Source of the DNA: Nitrobacteraceae bacterium AZCC 1564
Lineage (GTDB): Bacteria > Pseudomonadota > Alphaproteobacteria > Rhizobiales > Xanthobacteraceae
Assembly: GCA_036924835.1 (NCBI GenBank)
Contig: JBAGRR010000001.1
Coordinates: 3,611,001 to 3,675,000 of the forward strand
DNA: 64,000 bases
Reading direction: 5' to 3'
The notes under the pieces were generated by a model that was not told where the DNA came from, ran no database searches, and saw nothing but the letters and a program-made list of their open reading frames with translations. The position numbers were made by a program, and so were the translations under genes. Below, one piece after another: positions 9,365 through 18,679 of this stretch (positions within the stretch are counted from its first letter, which is position 1; each line of letters starts with the position of its first letter).

Positions 9365-10222
9365 ATGGACTATCCTTTCATGGTCAACACAGGCAAGAGC
9401 GATTCTTTGCCCGTTTCGGTGAATACAGATTGCGGCGGGACGCGTGGCACAGGTGCCAATTTGAAAACCTCGAAGACCACGACGGCCGCGGGACAGCCGG
9501 GTCCAAAAGCACCCACCGCGACAGCCAAGGCACGGCTCAAAGTTCCAGCCAAACCGTCCTCTCAAGGCCAGTGCCTGGGTCCAATGGTCACCACCGGCAA
9601 ATCATCGTCGAACGGCAAATTGGAAATAGCCGAGGCTGAAATTCGCGCGCTTAAGGCGCAGCTTGCGGCCGCGCACGCCAAGATTGATGAACTTCAGGCT
9701 TGGGCGGACACGGATTTCCTGCTGAACATTTACAATCGCCGCGGCTTCGAGCGGGAACTCGGCCGCGCCAGCGCATATATCGACCGGTACCGGGCGGCAG
9801 GTGCGCTGATCGTATTGGACGTCGATCGTCTGAAACCGATCAATGACACCTACGGGCATGCGGCAGGCGACATGGTGTTAAAGGGCGTAGTCGCGGTGTT
9901 GATGCGGCATATCCGCTCATCGGACGTCGTCGGGCGGCTCGGCGGCGATGAATTTGCGCTGCTGCTTTGGAACCTGTCTGAGGCGGATGCGCGCGCCAAG
10001 GCTTTGGCGCTTGAACAGGCGATCGACACCCTGACATTCATGTTCAAAGGACACGCTGTCGCAATTGGTGCTTCGGCGGGAGTTGCGATGCTCAAACCGT
10101 TGGACGATGCGGCTTTGGCATTGGAGCAAGCGGACCAAGCCATGTACGCCCGAAAGGCGGAGCGCAAGGGCGCTGCAATATCCGCTCAGACAATTCAGGC
10201 AATAATGTCCGGGGTGATCTGA
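9365..10222 (+). CDS. diguanylate cyclase (GGDEF, no sensor domain)
   Basis: About 285 residues. A low-complexity basic/Thr-rich region (to ~95) is followed by a short coiled coil and a GGDEF domain. The active-site motif is a canonical GGDEF, and RSSD lies five residues upstream, so the product-inhibition I-site is intact: an active, feedback-controlled c-di-GMP synthase is predicted. No transmembrane or PAS region is visible. ATG 9365 is preferred over an upstream start at 9236, which would run into purE's 5' end; ATG 9380 is an alternative. Its last 28 nt overlap the convergent DUF465 gene. Confidence 0.85.
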   Translation: MDYPFMVNTGKSDSLPVSVNTDCGGTRGTGANLKTSKTTTAAGQPGPKAPTATAKARLKVPAKPSSQGQCLGPMVTTGKSSSNGKLEIAEAEIRALKAQLAAAHAKIDELQAWADTDFLLNIYNRRGFERELGRASAYIDRYRAAGALIVLDVDRLKPINDTYGHAAGDMVLKGVVAVLMRHIRSSDVVGRLGGDEFALLLWNLSEADARAKALALEQAIDTLTFMFKGHAVAIGASAGVAMLKPLDDAALALEQADQAMYARKAERKGAAISAQTIQAIMSGVI

Positions 10223-10401
10223 TCTTCGATGAAGGCGATCCGGTCTTTGAGTTGCAGCTTACGTTTCTTCAACCGTTGTAGTCGTAGCAGATCCGGAGCC
10301 GGCGATTGTTGCAATGCTTCGATCGCAACGTCGAGATCGCGGTGCTCTTGTTGCAGTCGCGCCAGTTCGAGAGCGAATTCGTTGTTGTCCTGATCTACCA
10401 T
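10195..10401 (-). CDS. DUF465 (YdcH-family) small protein
   Basis: 68 residues starting MVDQDNNEFALELARLQQEH; a longer open frame to 10518 lacks family similarity. The central LRLQRLKKRKLQLKDRI segment is the hallmark of DUF465, small helical-hairpin proteins of unknown function common in Alphaproteobacteria. Tail-to-tail overlap with the diguanylate cyclase gene is 28 nt. A second family member lies divergently at 10747. Confidence 0.85.
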   Translation of the reverse strand: MVDQDNNEFALELARLQQEHRDLDVAIEALQQSPAPDLLRLQRLKKRKLQLKDRIAFIEDQITPDIIA

Positions 10402-10746
10402 AACGATCGGTGAGTTAGCTCTGCCGGGCTTCAGCAAACCTGTTGAACTAGATGGGTATGCCGCACGCACATTGTCATTGCAGAAAACAGGAATAATTTC
10501 CAGCAATGGAATTACCAAACGGTTCCTTCAGAACCGATTTTTAATCGTGAGAAGAATTTTAAGCTCGCTTCGTCGTTCCTTGTCGACAGCCCGTCTCCGT
10601 CATGTACACTTGATGGCCCGGATGGAATGCATCCAACCATTCGGTCTTAGCTAGAGGAGCGCGTTGTTCACGCGAACCGGGATACGCCATTCGCTTGATA
10701 GCGCGTTTCATCCAACTTTGAAGTCAATCGACAAAGGAGGATACAT
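10402..10746. other. intergenic region between two DUF465 genes
   Basis: These 345 bases hold the divergent promoters of the two DUF465 genes. The right end carries a strong AAAGGAGG ribosome site just before 10747. I see no hairpin terminator, repeat or additional gene. Confidence 0.5.
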
Positions 10747-10932
10747 ATGGCGATTGAGTCGCATCTCGTTGAACTGGAACGCAAACACGAAGTTCTGGAA
10801 AACGAATTGCACGATGCCCTGCAGCATCTTTCCACAGACGACCTCCATATCATCGAGTTGAAGCGCCGAAAGCTGGTGCTGAAGGACCAAATCGAACGTA
10901 TCCGCCACGCGGCCTGTTCTACGGTTCACTGA
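10747..10932 (+). CDS. DUF465 (YdcH-family) small protein
   Basis: 61 residues, almost entirely helical. ELKRRKLVLKDQIERIR matches the same DUF465 signature as the gene at 10195. AAAGGAGG precedes the ATG at good spacing. Function unknown. Divergent arrangement with a paralogue suggests shared regulation or an old duplication. Confidence 0.88.
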   Translation: MAIESHLVELERKHEVLENELHDALQHLSTDDLHIIELKRRKLVLKDQIERIRHAACSTVH

Positions 10933-10957
10933 AATCGCAAAACCATCGCCAATGCGG

Positions 10958-11119
10958 CTAGTGGAGTGGATTTGACATTCGCTCCCCACCCGGCTGCGGG
11001 TTCGTAAGCGAATCTCCAAAACTCCACTAGAAACTATATTTGCTAGTGGTCCTTTGATTCTAACATTCGCAGGGGGCGCCTGCCGAAATGGGATGCGAAC
11101 ATTAGAATCGGACCACTGG
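10958..11119 (+). repeat. composite palindrome repeat C
   Basis: TGGAG-type palindrome 10958-11030, spacer AAACTATATTTG, TGGTCC-type palindrome 11043-11119. Left-arm cores are ACATTCGC in both. It sits between convergent genes. Some core positions in the right arms no longer pair, so this copy is partly decayed. Confidence 0.88.
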
Positions 11120-11150
11120 GAAATGATCGTGACGGCATATGCCGTCGCGG

Positions 11151-12260
11151 CTATGTTCGCACATCGGCCAATCGCGCGACTTCGTCCGCGATGGCCAGTG
11201 ACGATGTCAGTCCAGGCGATTCAATCCCGAACAGATTGATCAATCCGGACACACCATGGTCCTGCGGCCCTTGGATCAGGAAGTCCTGCTTGGCCACGGC
11301 TGGCGGGACAATCTTGGGACGGATGCCGGAATAGCTGGGCGCCAAGGCTCCATCCGGCAAGGCGGGCCAGTATCGCCGGATGGCCGGATAGAACCGTTCA
11401 GAACGTGAGGCATCGACGGCGTAATCGATCGTATCCACCCACTGCACATCCGGTCCAAACTTCGCCTGCCCGCCGAGATCGATGGTGAGATGCACACCGA
11501 GGCCGCCCGGCTCTGGCACCGGATAGATCAGACGCGTAAATGGTGCGCGGACGCTGCAGCTGAAGTAGTTGCCTTTTGCGTAATAAGCGGTGGGAATGCG
11601 GTCGGCCGGCATGCCGTCGATCGCCCGCGCGATAGAAGGCGCGGCGAGACCCGCCGAGTTAATGAGCAGCTTGCAGCCGATGTCCATCGGAGCTGCACCA
11701 CCCACGTGCAGCACGAGGCCATCGGCGGTGGCTTTCGCGCCCATCAGCGGCGCATGAAATGCGAATGCGGCCCCCGCACTCTCTGCGTCCCCGCGCAGCG
11801 CCAGCATATAGGCGTGGCTGTCGATAATGCCGGTTGATGGCGACAAAAGAGCGCCCACACAATTCAGTGCCGGCTCAAGCGCGCGTGCCTCTTCGCCCGT
11901 CAGCGTCTTCATGTCGTCAACGCCGTTCGCTTCGGCATGCGCCTTGATCGAGGCAAGTTTGGCGACTTCGTCCTCAGTGGTGCCCACGATCAATTTTCCG
12001 CATCGGCGATAGGGGATGCCGTGATCATCGCAATAGGCGTAGAGGGCTTTCTTGCCGCTGACGCACATGCGCGCCATTAAGCTTCCTGCAGGATAATAAA
12101 TTCCGGCGTGTATGACTTCGCTATTCCGCGATGACGTTCCAGTGCCGATATCCTCCGCGGCTTCCACCACGATCACTTCGAGGCCTGCCTGTGCCATCCG
12201 TCGTGCTGTGGCGAGACCGACAACGCCGGCGCCGACAACTACGCAATCAATCTTGTCCAT
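11151..12260 (-). CDS. FAD-dependent oxidoreductase, L-2-hydroxyglutarate oxidase-like
   Basis: 369 residues of the DAO superfamily. [17 protein letters not shown] is the FAD dinucleotide-binding motif, [15 protein letters not shown] is the family segment shared with L-2-hydroxyglutarate dehydrogenase/LhgO, and [14 protein letters not shown] closes the FAD domain near the C terminus. It probably oxidises an L-2-hydroxy acid, passing electrons to O2 or quinone. Glycerol-3-phosphate or amino-acid oxidase activity is less likely. Monocistronic. Confidence 0.85.
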   Translation of the reverse strand: MDKIDCVVVGAGVVGLATARRMAQAGLEVIVVEAAEDIGTGTSSRNSEVIHAGIYYPAGSLMARMCVSGKKALYAYCDDHGIPYRRCGKLIVGTTEDEVAKLASIKAHAEANGVDDMKTLTGEEARALEPALNCVGALLSPSTGIIDSHAYMLALRGDAESAGAAFAFHAPLMGAKATADGLVLHVGGAAPMDIGCKLLINSAGLAAPSIARAIDGMPADRIPTAYYAKGNYFSCSVRAPFTRLIYPVPEPGGLGVHLTIDLGGQAKFGPDVQWVDTIDYAVDASRSERFYPAIRRYWPALPDGALAPSYSGIRPKIVPPAVAKQDFLIQGPQDHGVSGLINLFGIESPGLTSSLAIADEVARLADVRT

Positions 12261-12457
12261 TCATCGTCCAAAGTGCCGAAGTTCGTTCAATCTGCGCCAC
12301 ACGTAACAACGTCTATGCAGGACATCGGCATTAGGGCTTCGTTAATCACGAACCGCCTTTGCCCCCATTTTAGACAAAATTACGTCACGTACAGGGTAGG
12401 CATTTACCCGATTCAAACCGCAACAGCCAGACAATCCCTCCCGGAAGAATCCGTGGA

Positions 12458-15148
12458 ATGGGAATGATTGGCCGGCAGAAGCAAGCAAGCGACCTGATCG
12501 TGACGAGTCCTGGAAGGGCCTCGGGGTCTTCCCTTGCCTTGTTGGCAGCGGCGTCCATGTCGGAAGCATCCGCCGCGGTAGCGTCGCCGCCATCGTTGAT
12601 CCTGGCGTCCTATTCCGATCCCAGCATGATCTGGAATATTCTCATCGCCGGATTCGTCATTTTTGCTTTCCTGACGTGCGTCATTCTGTGGGTGATGGCG
12701 GCCCTGCGGAAGCTGCGCCGCGCAAATAATAGCCGCTCAGCTTTCGTTTCAACGGCGTTGAACAATCTGAGTCAGGGCGTTGTCATGGTAGATGCGCGCA
12801 AGCGCATCGTCTTCTGCAACGATCGCTATCTCGAAATCTATGGGTTGTCGCGGTCGGACATCTTCAAGGGTATGACCGGTCGTCAGTTGATCGAGCTGCG
12901 CGCGGCGCGGGGCATGCTCGGCCCGCTCGATGCGTCCATCGAAGAATATTACAATCAGGTTCAATCTCCGGAAGGTTACATCTGCGAGCTGAAGGATGGG
13001 CGCTCGATCCTGATCAAGCACCGGGGGTTGACGAAGGGCGGGGGTGTATCCACGCATGAAGACTATACCCCGCAGCGCAACCTCGCCAAGCAGCTTGCGA
13101 CGACCAAGAACTTTCTTGAATCGGTCATCGACAACATTCCGGTTTGCGTCGCCGCCAAAACGATCGAAGACGGCCGGTACATCCTCGCCAACCGCGCTTT
13201 CGAGCAGTTCTCGAAACTGCGTCGAGAGCAAATTGTAGGAAGGACTGCGGAAGAGCTTTATACACCGCAGACAGCACGCACGATCACGCAGGCGGATCAA
13301 GCGACAATTGTCTCATCCGAAGGGCAGGTGCGCAGCGAGTTCTTCATCGAACGTGGGCGCGAGAGGCGCATGCTTGCGAGCAATCGCGTCATTGCACGCA
13401 ACGAGAAGAATGAGCCGGAATATCTGGTCGCGTTGTTCGAAGATGTCACCGAACGCCGCAGCGCCAAGAAATTCCTTGAGTTGGTGGTCGATAATATTCC
13501 CGTCGCCGTTGTCGTGAAGCGGCTGCGTGACGGTCAATTTGTTTTGGCCAATCGTGGCGCTGAAACGACATTGAGCCGCCCTCGTGAGGACGTTGTCGGC
13601 CGAACCGTTGAGGATATCTGCACCCCGGCCGATGCACAGCTCATCTTGAAGCGCGATGAGGAGGCGGTCCGCAAGGGAGGAATTGTCACCGAGGAGCATC
13701 CGATTCAGACCGAAGGCGGGCTGCGCTTGTTCCTGACACGGCGCATGACCGTTCTGAACGAAGCGGGTGAGCCGGAATACCTTATCAAGACGCACGAAGA
13801 CATCACCGACCGGCGCGAGACGGAATCGCGTATGGCCCACATGGCCTACCATGACACGCTGACGGGTCTGCCCAATCGTGCTGCATTTCAGCAGGCCATG
13901 GCTCAGATGATCGATGCCTGCGCGGACACCGATGAGGAATTCGCGGTGTTGTCGGTTGATCTCGACCGCTTGAAGGATATCAATGATGTCTTCGGTCACG
14001 AAATCGGCGACAAGCTGCTGATCGAGGTTTCCCGGCGGATCGAGAGTGCGTCACCCGGAGCTGTGGTCGCACGCCTAAGCGGGGACGAGTTTGGTCTCAT
14101 CATCGATGGCGCACAGCCGGACACCGCCAAGGCGCTTGCTGCTCGCCTCTCGCAGGCTATGCAGGACGAGCTCATCGTTGATGGTCGCTCGCTTCGCATT
14201 GGCCTGACGATTGGCATCTCATTGTTTCCCCATAACGGTCGTGACGGCGAGGCCTTGCTCTCCAATGCCGATGCCGCGCTGTTCCGCGCCAAGGCGAAGT
14301 CGCGTGGCTCCGTCAGCTTCTACGAAGCGGAAATGGACCAGCAGGCCCGCGACCGCCGTGCCTTACACCAGGACCTTTCCGCCGCGATCCGCAATGGCGA
14401 ATTGTCGTTGCATTATCAACCGCTGGCGAAGACGCGTCATCATCTGTCCGGTGATGATGTTATCGGCTTCGAGGCGCTCGCGCGGTGGATTCATCCCAAA
14501 CGTGGCTTTGTCCCGCCGAGCGACTTTATTCCGCTGGCAGAAGAAAGCGGATTAATCGTCGAGATGGGCGAGTGGATCTTGCGTGAGGCATGCCGCGAGG
14601 CGGCTTCGTGGCCCCGGCCGCTACAGATTTCGGTTAATCTTTCTCCGGCGCAGTTTGCCCATGGCGACCTTGTCAGTTTAGTCCATTCGATCCTGCTCGA
14701 GACTGGATTGACGCCCAATCGGCTGGAGCTTGAGATCACCGAGGGCGTCCTGATCGATGATTTCGACCGTGGTTTGTCACTGTTGCGGCGGTTGAAAGCG
14801 CTGGGCGTGCGAATCGCGATGGACGATTTCGGCAGTGGCTATTCTTCGTTGACCTATTTGCAGGCCTTCCCGTTCGACAAGATCAAGATCGATCGCGCCT
14901 TCGTCATGAATCTCGGGCGGAATACGCAGTCGGCAGCGATCATTTGCGCGATGATCGGCCTCTGTCATGGTCTTGGAATTTCCATCGTCGCCGAAGGCGT
15001 GGAAACACAGGATCAGCTTAGCTTTCTTTCAGATGAAGCCTGCGATCAGGTGCAGGGCTATTTCCTCGGCAAGCCGGCCCCGATTCCGGATTACGCCGAA
15101 TGGGTCGGTCGTGCTGTTGCCACTCCTGAAGCACGCAAGACCGGCTGA
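12458..15148 (+). CDS. PAS-PAS-PAS-GGDEF-EAL c-di-GMP protein
   Basis: 896 residues. One membrane segment at about 58-80, three PAS modules (about 95-200, 225-330, 340-455), GGDEF domain around 470-625 and EAL domain around 640-885. The GGDEF motif reads SGDEF and no RxxD I-site precedes it, so cyclase activity is possible but uncertain. The EAL side is complete (FEALARW, NLSPAQF, EITEGVLI, DDFGSGYSS, KIDRAFV, EGVE), so phosphodiesterase activity is likely. ATG at 12458 has a second in-frame ATG two codons on. Confidence 0.93.
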   Translation: MGMIGRQKQASDLIVTSPGRASGSSLALLAAASMSEASAAVASPPSLILASYSDPSMIWNILIAGFVIFAFLTCVILWVMAALRKLRRANNSRSAFVSTALNNLSQGVVMVDARKRIVFCNDRYLEIYGLSRSDIFKGMTGRQLIELRAARGMLGPLDASIEEYYNQVQSPEGYICELKDGRSILIKHRGLTKGGGVSTHEDYTPQRNLAKQLATTKNFLESVIDNIPVCVAAKTIEDGRYILANRAFEQFSKLRREQIVGRTAEELYTPQTARTITQADQATIVSSEGQVRSEFFIERGRERRMLASNRVIARNEKNEPEYLVALFEDVTERRSAKKFLELVVDNIPVAVVVKRLRDGQFVLANRGAETTLSRPREDVVGRTVEDICTPADAQLILKRDEEAVRKGGIVTEEHPIQTEGGLRLFLTRRMTVLNEAGEPEYLIKTHEDITDRRETESRMAHMAYHDTLTGLPNRAAFQQAMAQMIDACADTDEEFAVLSVDLDRLKDINDVFGHEIGDKLLIEVSRRIESASPGAVVARLSGDEFGLIIDGAQPDTAKALAARLSQAMQDELIVDGRSLRIGLTIGISLFPHNGRDGEALLSNADAALFRAKAKSRGSVSFYEAEMDQQARDRRALHQDLSAAIRNGELSLHYQPLAKTRHHLSGDDVIGFEALARWIHPKRGFVPPSDFIPLAEESGLIVEMGEWILREACREAASWPRPLQISVNLSPAQFAHGDLVSLVHSILLETGLTPNRLELEITEGVLIDDFDRGLSLLRRLKALGVRIAMDDFGSGYSSLTYLQAFPFDKIKIDRAFVMNLGRNTQSAAIICAMIGLCHGLGISIVAEGVETQDQLSFLSDEACDQVQGYFLGKPAPIPDYAEWVGRAVATPEARKTG

Positions 15149-15213
15149 AGCATCTGTCGCATTGTCAAATCTTTCGTTGACTTGCGGTGACCCCCGTCGG
15201 ACACCATCGCCGT

Positions 15214-16674
15214 ATGACCGATTTCGACGTCGCGATCATCGGCGGAGGGTTGAACGGCGCCGCCATCGCTCGCGACGCTGCAGGGCGTGGGTTGCGCGTC
15301 GCTCTTTTCGAGCAGCATGACCTCGGAAGCAGCGGGACTGAGGGGGCTCCGCATTTAGTGCATGGAAATTTCATGGACCTGGAGCGGAGTCAGGCCCTCC
15401 GAGTCCGCCGTGCATTGCGCGAGCGCGATGTGATGTTGCGGACAGTACCGCGTCTGGTCCGCCCAACGCGCTTTGTTCTGCCAGTGCATTCTGAAGAACG
15501 GCCGCTCGCCATGCTGCGCGCGGGTCTCTATGTTTATGGGCGCCTCGCTTCAGATGGTCCGCTGCCTCGTTCCGAGATGCTCGATTTGACGATTCACGCG
15601 ACCGGCCATCCTCTCAAGCGCTCGCTGGGAACGGCCTGCGCTTATTCCGATTGCTTGGTCGATGAGTCACGATTGGTGGTGCTCAATGCCCGTGACGCGG
15701 CGGAGCGCGGCGCCGTCATATATACGGGTGCGCGCTGCGCCCGTGCCGATCGCAGCGACATCTGGAAGCTTGCCGTGATCAATCGCGGTCATCGTGAAGT
15801 CGTCACCGCTCGTGCGCTGGTCAACGCGACCGGCCCTTGGTCCTCGACTGTTGCTGAAACCGTCTTGCATTTGCCGGCGGTTCCGGTGCGCATCAGCCGG
15901 ATCAGCCAGATCGTTGTGAAGCGGCTGTTCGGGGGCGACCATGTCTATGTCTTTCAGAACGATGATCAGCGAGTGATCTACGCAATTCCTTTTCATGAGG
16001 ATTTCACACTTATCGGAACAGCCACTCAGACATTCAAAGGCGATCCGGCGATCATGTCGGCGACGTCGGCCGATATTGGGTATCTTTGCAAGGCGGCTGG
16101 TCGGTATTTTCGCGAACGCGTTGAACCCGCCGATGTCATTCACGCCATGGCCGGACCTGATGTGACCAATGGCCGCGGCAGCCAGCACAGTGACGGCTTT
16201 ATTAGGCTCGACCGGAAGTACGGCGAAGCACCTCTGTTGACTGTCATCGGCGGGGACACGACCATGGCGCGACGCCGTGCGGAGCGCGCGACGACGCGGT
16301 TGGCGCCGTTCTTCGTCACACGACCGGCCTGGACCGTGGCTTCACCGCTACCCGGCGGCGATTTTTCGTGGGATGACTACGACGATCTGGTTGAAAACAC
16401 CCGGCAGCGCTGGCCTTTTCTTAACGAGCGTCATGGGCGCCGCCTGGTGGCAGCCTACGGTACGCGAGTGGTTGAAATTTTGGATGGGGCGGAACATTCG
16501 GATGATCTCGGTCCCGTTTTCGGGCAAGACCTGACCGGGGCAGAGGTACGTTATCTCATGACGAAGGAATGGGCGAGATTTGCTGAGGATATTCTCTGGC
16601 GTCGCTCCAAGCTCGGACTGACGATGTCCGCACCAGATCGTGAGGCGTTGGCAAACTTCATGGCGGCGGCATGA
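15214..16674 (+). CDS. GlpD-like FAD dehydrogenase, divergent paralogue
   Basis: 486 residues. The fold is clearly that of aerobic glycerol-3-phosphate dehydrogenase: VAIIGGGLNGAAIARDAAGRG for FAD, the RxVRRALRERDVML...PRLVRPTRFVLP segment and the C-terminal FAEDILWRRSKLGL. The substrate pocket differs. The usual HGGLRYLE reads HGNFMDLE, GVRPL reads GPDVT, and GGKLTTYR reads GGDTTMAR, so arginines and the lysine that bind the phosphate in E. coli GlpD appear lost. The gene overlaps potG by ATGA, tying it to an ABC importer; the substrate is probably something other than glycerol 3-phosphate. ATG 15214 is chosen over an upstream GTG. Confidence 0.85.
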   Translation: MTDFDVAIIGGGLNGAAIARDAAGRGLRVALFEQHDLGSSGTEGAPHLVHGNFMDLERSQALRVRRALRERDVMLRTVPRLVRPTRFVLPVHSEERPLAMLRAGLYVYGRLASDGPLPRSEMLDLTIHATGHPLKRSLGTACAYSDCLVDESRLVVLNARDAAERGAVIYTGARCARADRSDIWKLAVINRGHREVVTARALVNATGPWSSTVAETVLHLPAVPVRISRISQIVVKRLFGGDHVYVFQNDDQRVIYAIPFHEDFTLIGTATQTFKGDPAIMSATSADIGYLCKAAGRYFRERVEPADVIHAMAGPDVTNGRGSQHSDGFIRLDRKYGEAPLLTVIGGDTTMARRRAERATTRLAPFFVTRPAWTVASPLPGGDFSWDDYDDLVENTRQRWPFLNERHGRRLVAAYGTRVVEILDGAEHSDDLGPVFGQDLTGAEVRYLMTKEWARFAEDILWRRSKLGLTMSAPDREALANFMAAA

Positions 16675-17771
16675 GTCAGTTGCAGCAAGAACCCCTGTTG
16701 AGAATCGCATCAGTTGTGAAGCGTTTCGGCGGTTTCACGGCGGTCGATGGTCTGTCGCTCGATATCGGTGCCGGGGAATTCTTTGCTTTGCTAGGGCCAA
16801 GCGGGTGCGGCAAGACCACGCTGCTGCGTATGCTCGCCGGTTTCGAAACTCCCGACGCCGGTGCAATTCGCTTGAACAATGAGGACATTGCACATGTGCC
16901 GCCGCATCGGCGGCCGGTGAACATGATGTTCCAGAGCTATGCGCTGTTTCCGCATCTCACCGTAGAAGGCAATGTTGCTTTCGGCCTCAAGCGTGCCGGA
17001 TTGCCGAAGGCCGAGATCGATACGCGCGTTGCGGAAATGATTGCGCTCGTCCGCCTCGGTGGTTTCGAGAAACGGCGGCCGGATCAATTGTCTGGTGGTC
17101 AGCGTCAGCGGGTGGCGTTGGCCCGTTCGCTTGCACGCCGTCCAAAGGTTCTGCTGCTCGATGAGCCGTTGGCTGCACTTGACAAGAAACTTCGCGAGGA
17201 GACGCAGGCGGAATTAATCGAAGTCCAGCGTCGTCTCGGGATGACCTTTGTCATCGTGACCCATGATCAGGAAGAGGCCATGACGCTCGCCGATCGTATC
17301 GGCGTGATGGACAAGGGACAACTCGTTCAGGTGGCGCCGCCGCGCCAGCTCTATGAGGCTCCAGTCTCGCGCTGGATCGCGAGCTTCGTCGGGGACATCA
17401 ACCTGATCGAGGGGCAGATTTCGTCGCGCGATGCGAATAGCGTCACCATCAGCACGCAGGCCGGCGACACGATGATCGCGTCACAGGCACCGCCAAGCGC
17501 TTCTGCTATTTGCATCGCCATCCGTCCGGAAAAGATTCAGCTCCTGCACCCGGAGCAGGGCGAAGCAGCTTTGCCAAACACGTTTGCGGGTGAATTGACC
17601 GACATCGGGTTCCTCGGCGGCATATCTGTATACAAGGTCAGGCTTGCTTCGGGGATGGTGCTGCGGGTTGCGGCCTCCAATGCCACACGCCGTGCCACGG
17701 ATGGATTTACCATTGGCCAAAAAATCCGGATCTCATTTGTGCCGGATGATGTCGTGGTGCTGGACCGATGA
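16671..17771 (+). CDS. potG: polyamine-type ABC transporter ATPase
   Basis: 366 residues. Walker A GPSGCGKTT, signature LSGGQRQRVALARSL, Walker B VLLLDEPLAAL, H-loop VTHDQEE, then a TOBE domain over the last ~110 residues, the PotA/PotG layout. It energises import by the two permeases that follow. Start overlaps the upstream stop as ATGA, and its own stop overlaps potH the same way, so expression is coupled. The substrate class (putrescine/spermidine or another small cation) is inferred from family. Confidence 0.9.
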   Translation: MSQLQQEPLLRIASVVKRFGGFTAVDGLSLDIGAGEFFALLGPSGCGKTTLLRMLAGFETPDAGAIRLNNEDIAHVPPHRRPVNMMFQSYALFPHLTVEGNVAFGLKRAGLPKAEIDTRVAEMIALVRLGGFEKRRPDQLSGGQRQRVALARSLARRPKVLLLDEPLAALDKKLREETQAELIEVQRRLGMTFVIVTHDQEEAMTLADRIGVMDKGQLVQVAPPRQLYEAPVSRWIASFVGDINLIEGQISSRDANSVTISTQAGDTMIASQAPPSASAICIAIRPEKIQLLHPEQGEAALPNTFAGELTDIGFLGGISVYKVRLASGMVLRVAASNATRRATDGFTIGQKIRISFVPDDVVVLDR

Positions 17772-18679
17772 GTGCGCGGGACATCTTCACGCGTCCGGCG
17801 CGAGCCGCGGCGATCGCGCCCTATCTTTGGATGCTGCTGTTTTTCCTGGTGCCGTTTGGTTTCGTGCTGAAGATTGCGTTGTCGCAGACGACCATCGCGC
17901 AGCCGCCCTACGTTCCAGTATTTGACCTTGCTGCCGGCTGGGAAAGCTTCAAATCAGCGCTGGCGGCATTGTCCCCGGACAATTTCAAGCTGCTCGTGTC
18001 CGACGACCTCTACATTCTGTCTTACGCCCGCAGCCTCATCGTCGCATTGAGTGCAACTGCCATTCTGCTGCTGATCGGTTATCCGGTCGCTTATGGAATG
18101 TCGCGCTTGCCGCAACGCTGGCAGCCCGTCGCGATGATGCTTGTGATCGTTCCCTTCTGGACGTCATTTTTGATCCGCATTTATGCCTGGATCAACATCC
18201 TGCAGCACGACGGACTTCTCAACAAAATGCTGCTTTCGCTCGGCGTTATCGACAAGCCGCTGGTTTGGCTCGCGACTGACGCGGCAATGTACCTCGGCAT
18301 TGTCTACTCTTATTTCCCGTTCATGATCCTGCCGCTTTACGCGACCCTGTCGAAGATGGACGAGACGTTGCTGGAAGCCGCCGCCGATCTCGGGTGCTCT
18401 CGCAGCAAGGCATTCTGGCTGGTGACATTCCCGCTATCGTTCCCCGGCGTCGCTGCGGGCGTCCTTTTGTGTTTCATTCCGATCGTCGGCGAATTCGTCA
18501 TTCCGGATCTGCTGGCCGGCTCGGGCAACCTGATGATCGGTCAGACATTGTGGCTTGAATTCTTCACCAACAAAGACTGGCCAGTGGCCTCTGCCATTGC
18601 CGTGGTGTTGCTGGCAGTTCTGCTGCTGCCGCTGTTGGTTTACGAGAAGCAGCAGCGTCGCCATCTGGAGGCGCGCTGA
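17768..18679 (+). CDS. potH: polyamine-type ABC transporter permease
   Basis: 303 residues, six predicted membrane spans. The coupling loop EAAADLGCSRSKAFWLVTFP is the permease EAA motif that contacts the ATPase, and FIPIVGEFVIPDLLAG is typical of PotB/PotH. ATGA overlap with potG and one-base overlap with the next permease indicate an operon. Confidence 0.9.
   Translation: MSARDIFTRPARAAAIAPYLWMLLFFLVPFGFVLKIALSQTTIAQPPYVPVFDLAAGWESFKSALAALSPDNFKLLVSDDLYILSYARSLIVALSATAILLLIGYPVAYGMSRLPQRWQPVAMMLVIVPFWTSFLIRIYAWINILQHDGLLNKMLLSLGVIDKPLVWLATDAAMYLGIVYSYFPFMILPLYATLSKMDETLLEAAADLGCSRSKAFWLVTFPLSFPGVAAGVLLCFIPIVGEFVIPDLLAGSGNLMIGQTLWLEFFTNKDWPVASAIAVVLLAVLLLPLLVYEKQQRRHLEAR

Noticed and set aside
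16671-17771. potG as the ATPase of the FbpAB iron transporter
   Set aside because: Its operon overlap and TOBE layout tie it to potHI; sharing with FbpB cannot be shown from sequence.
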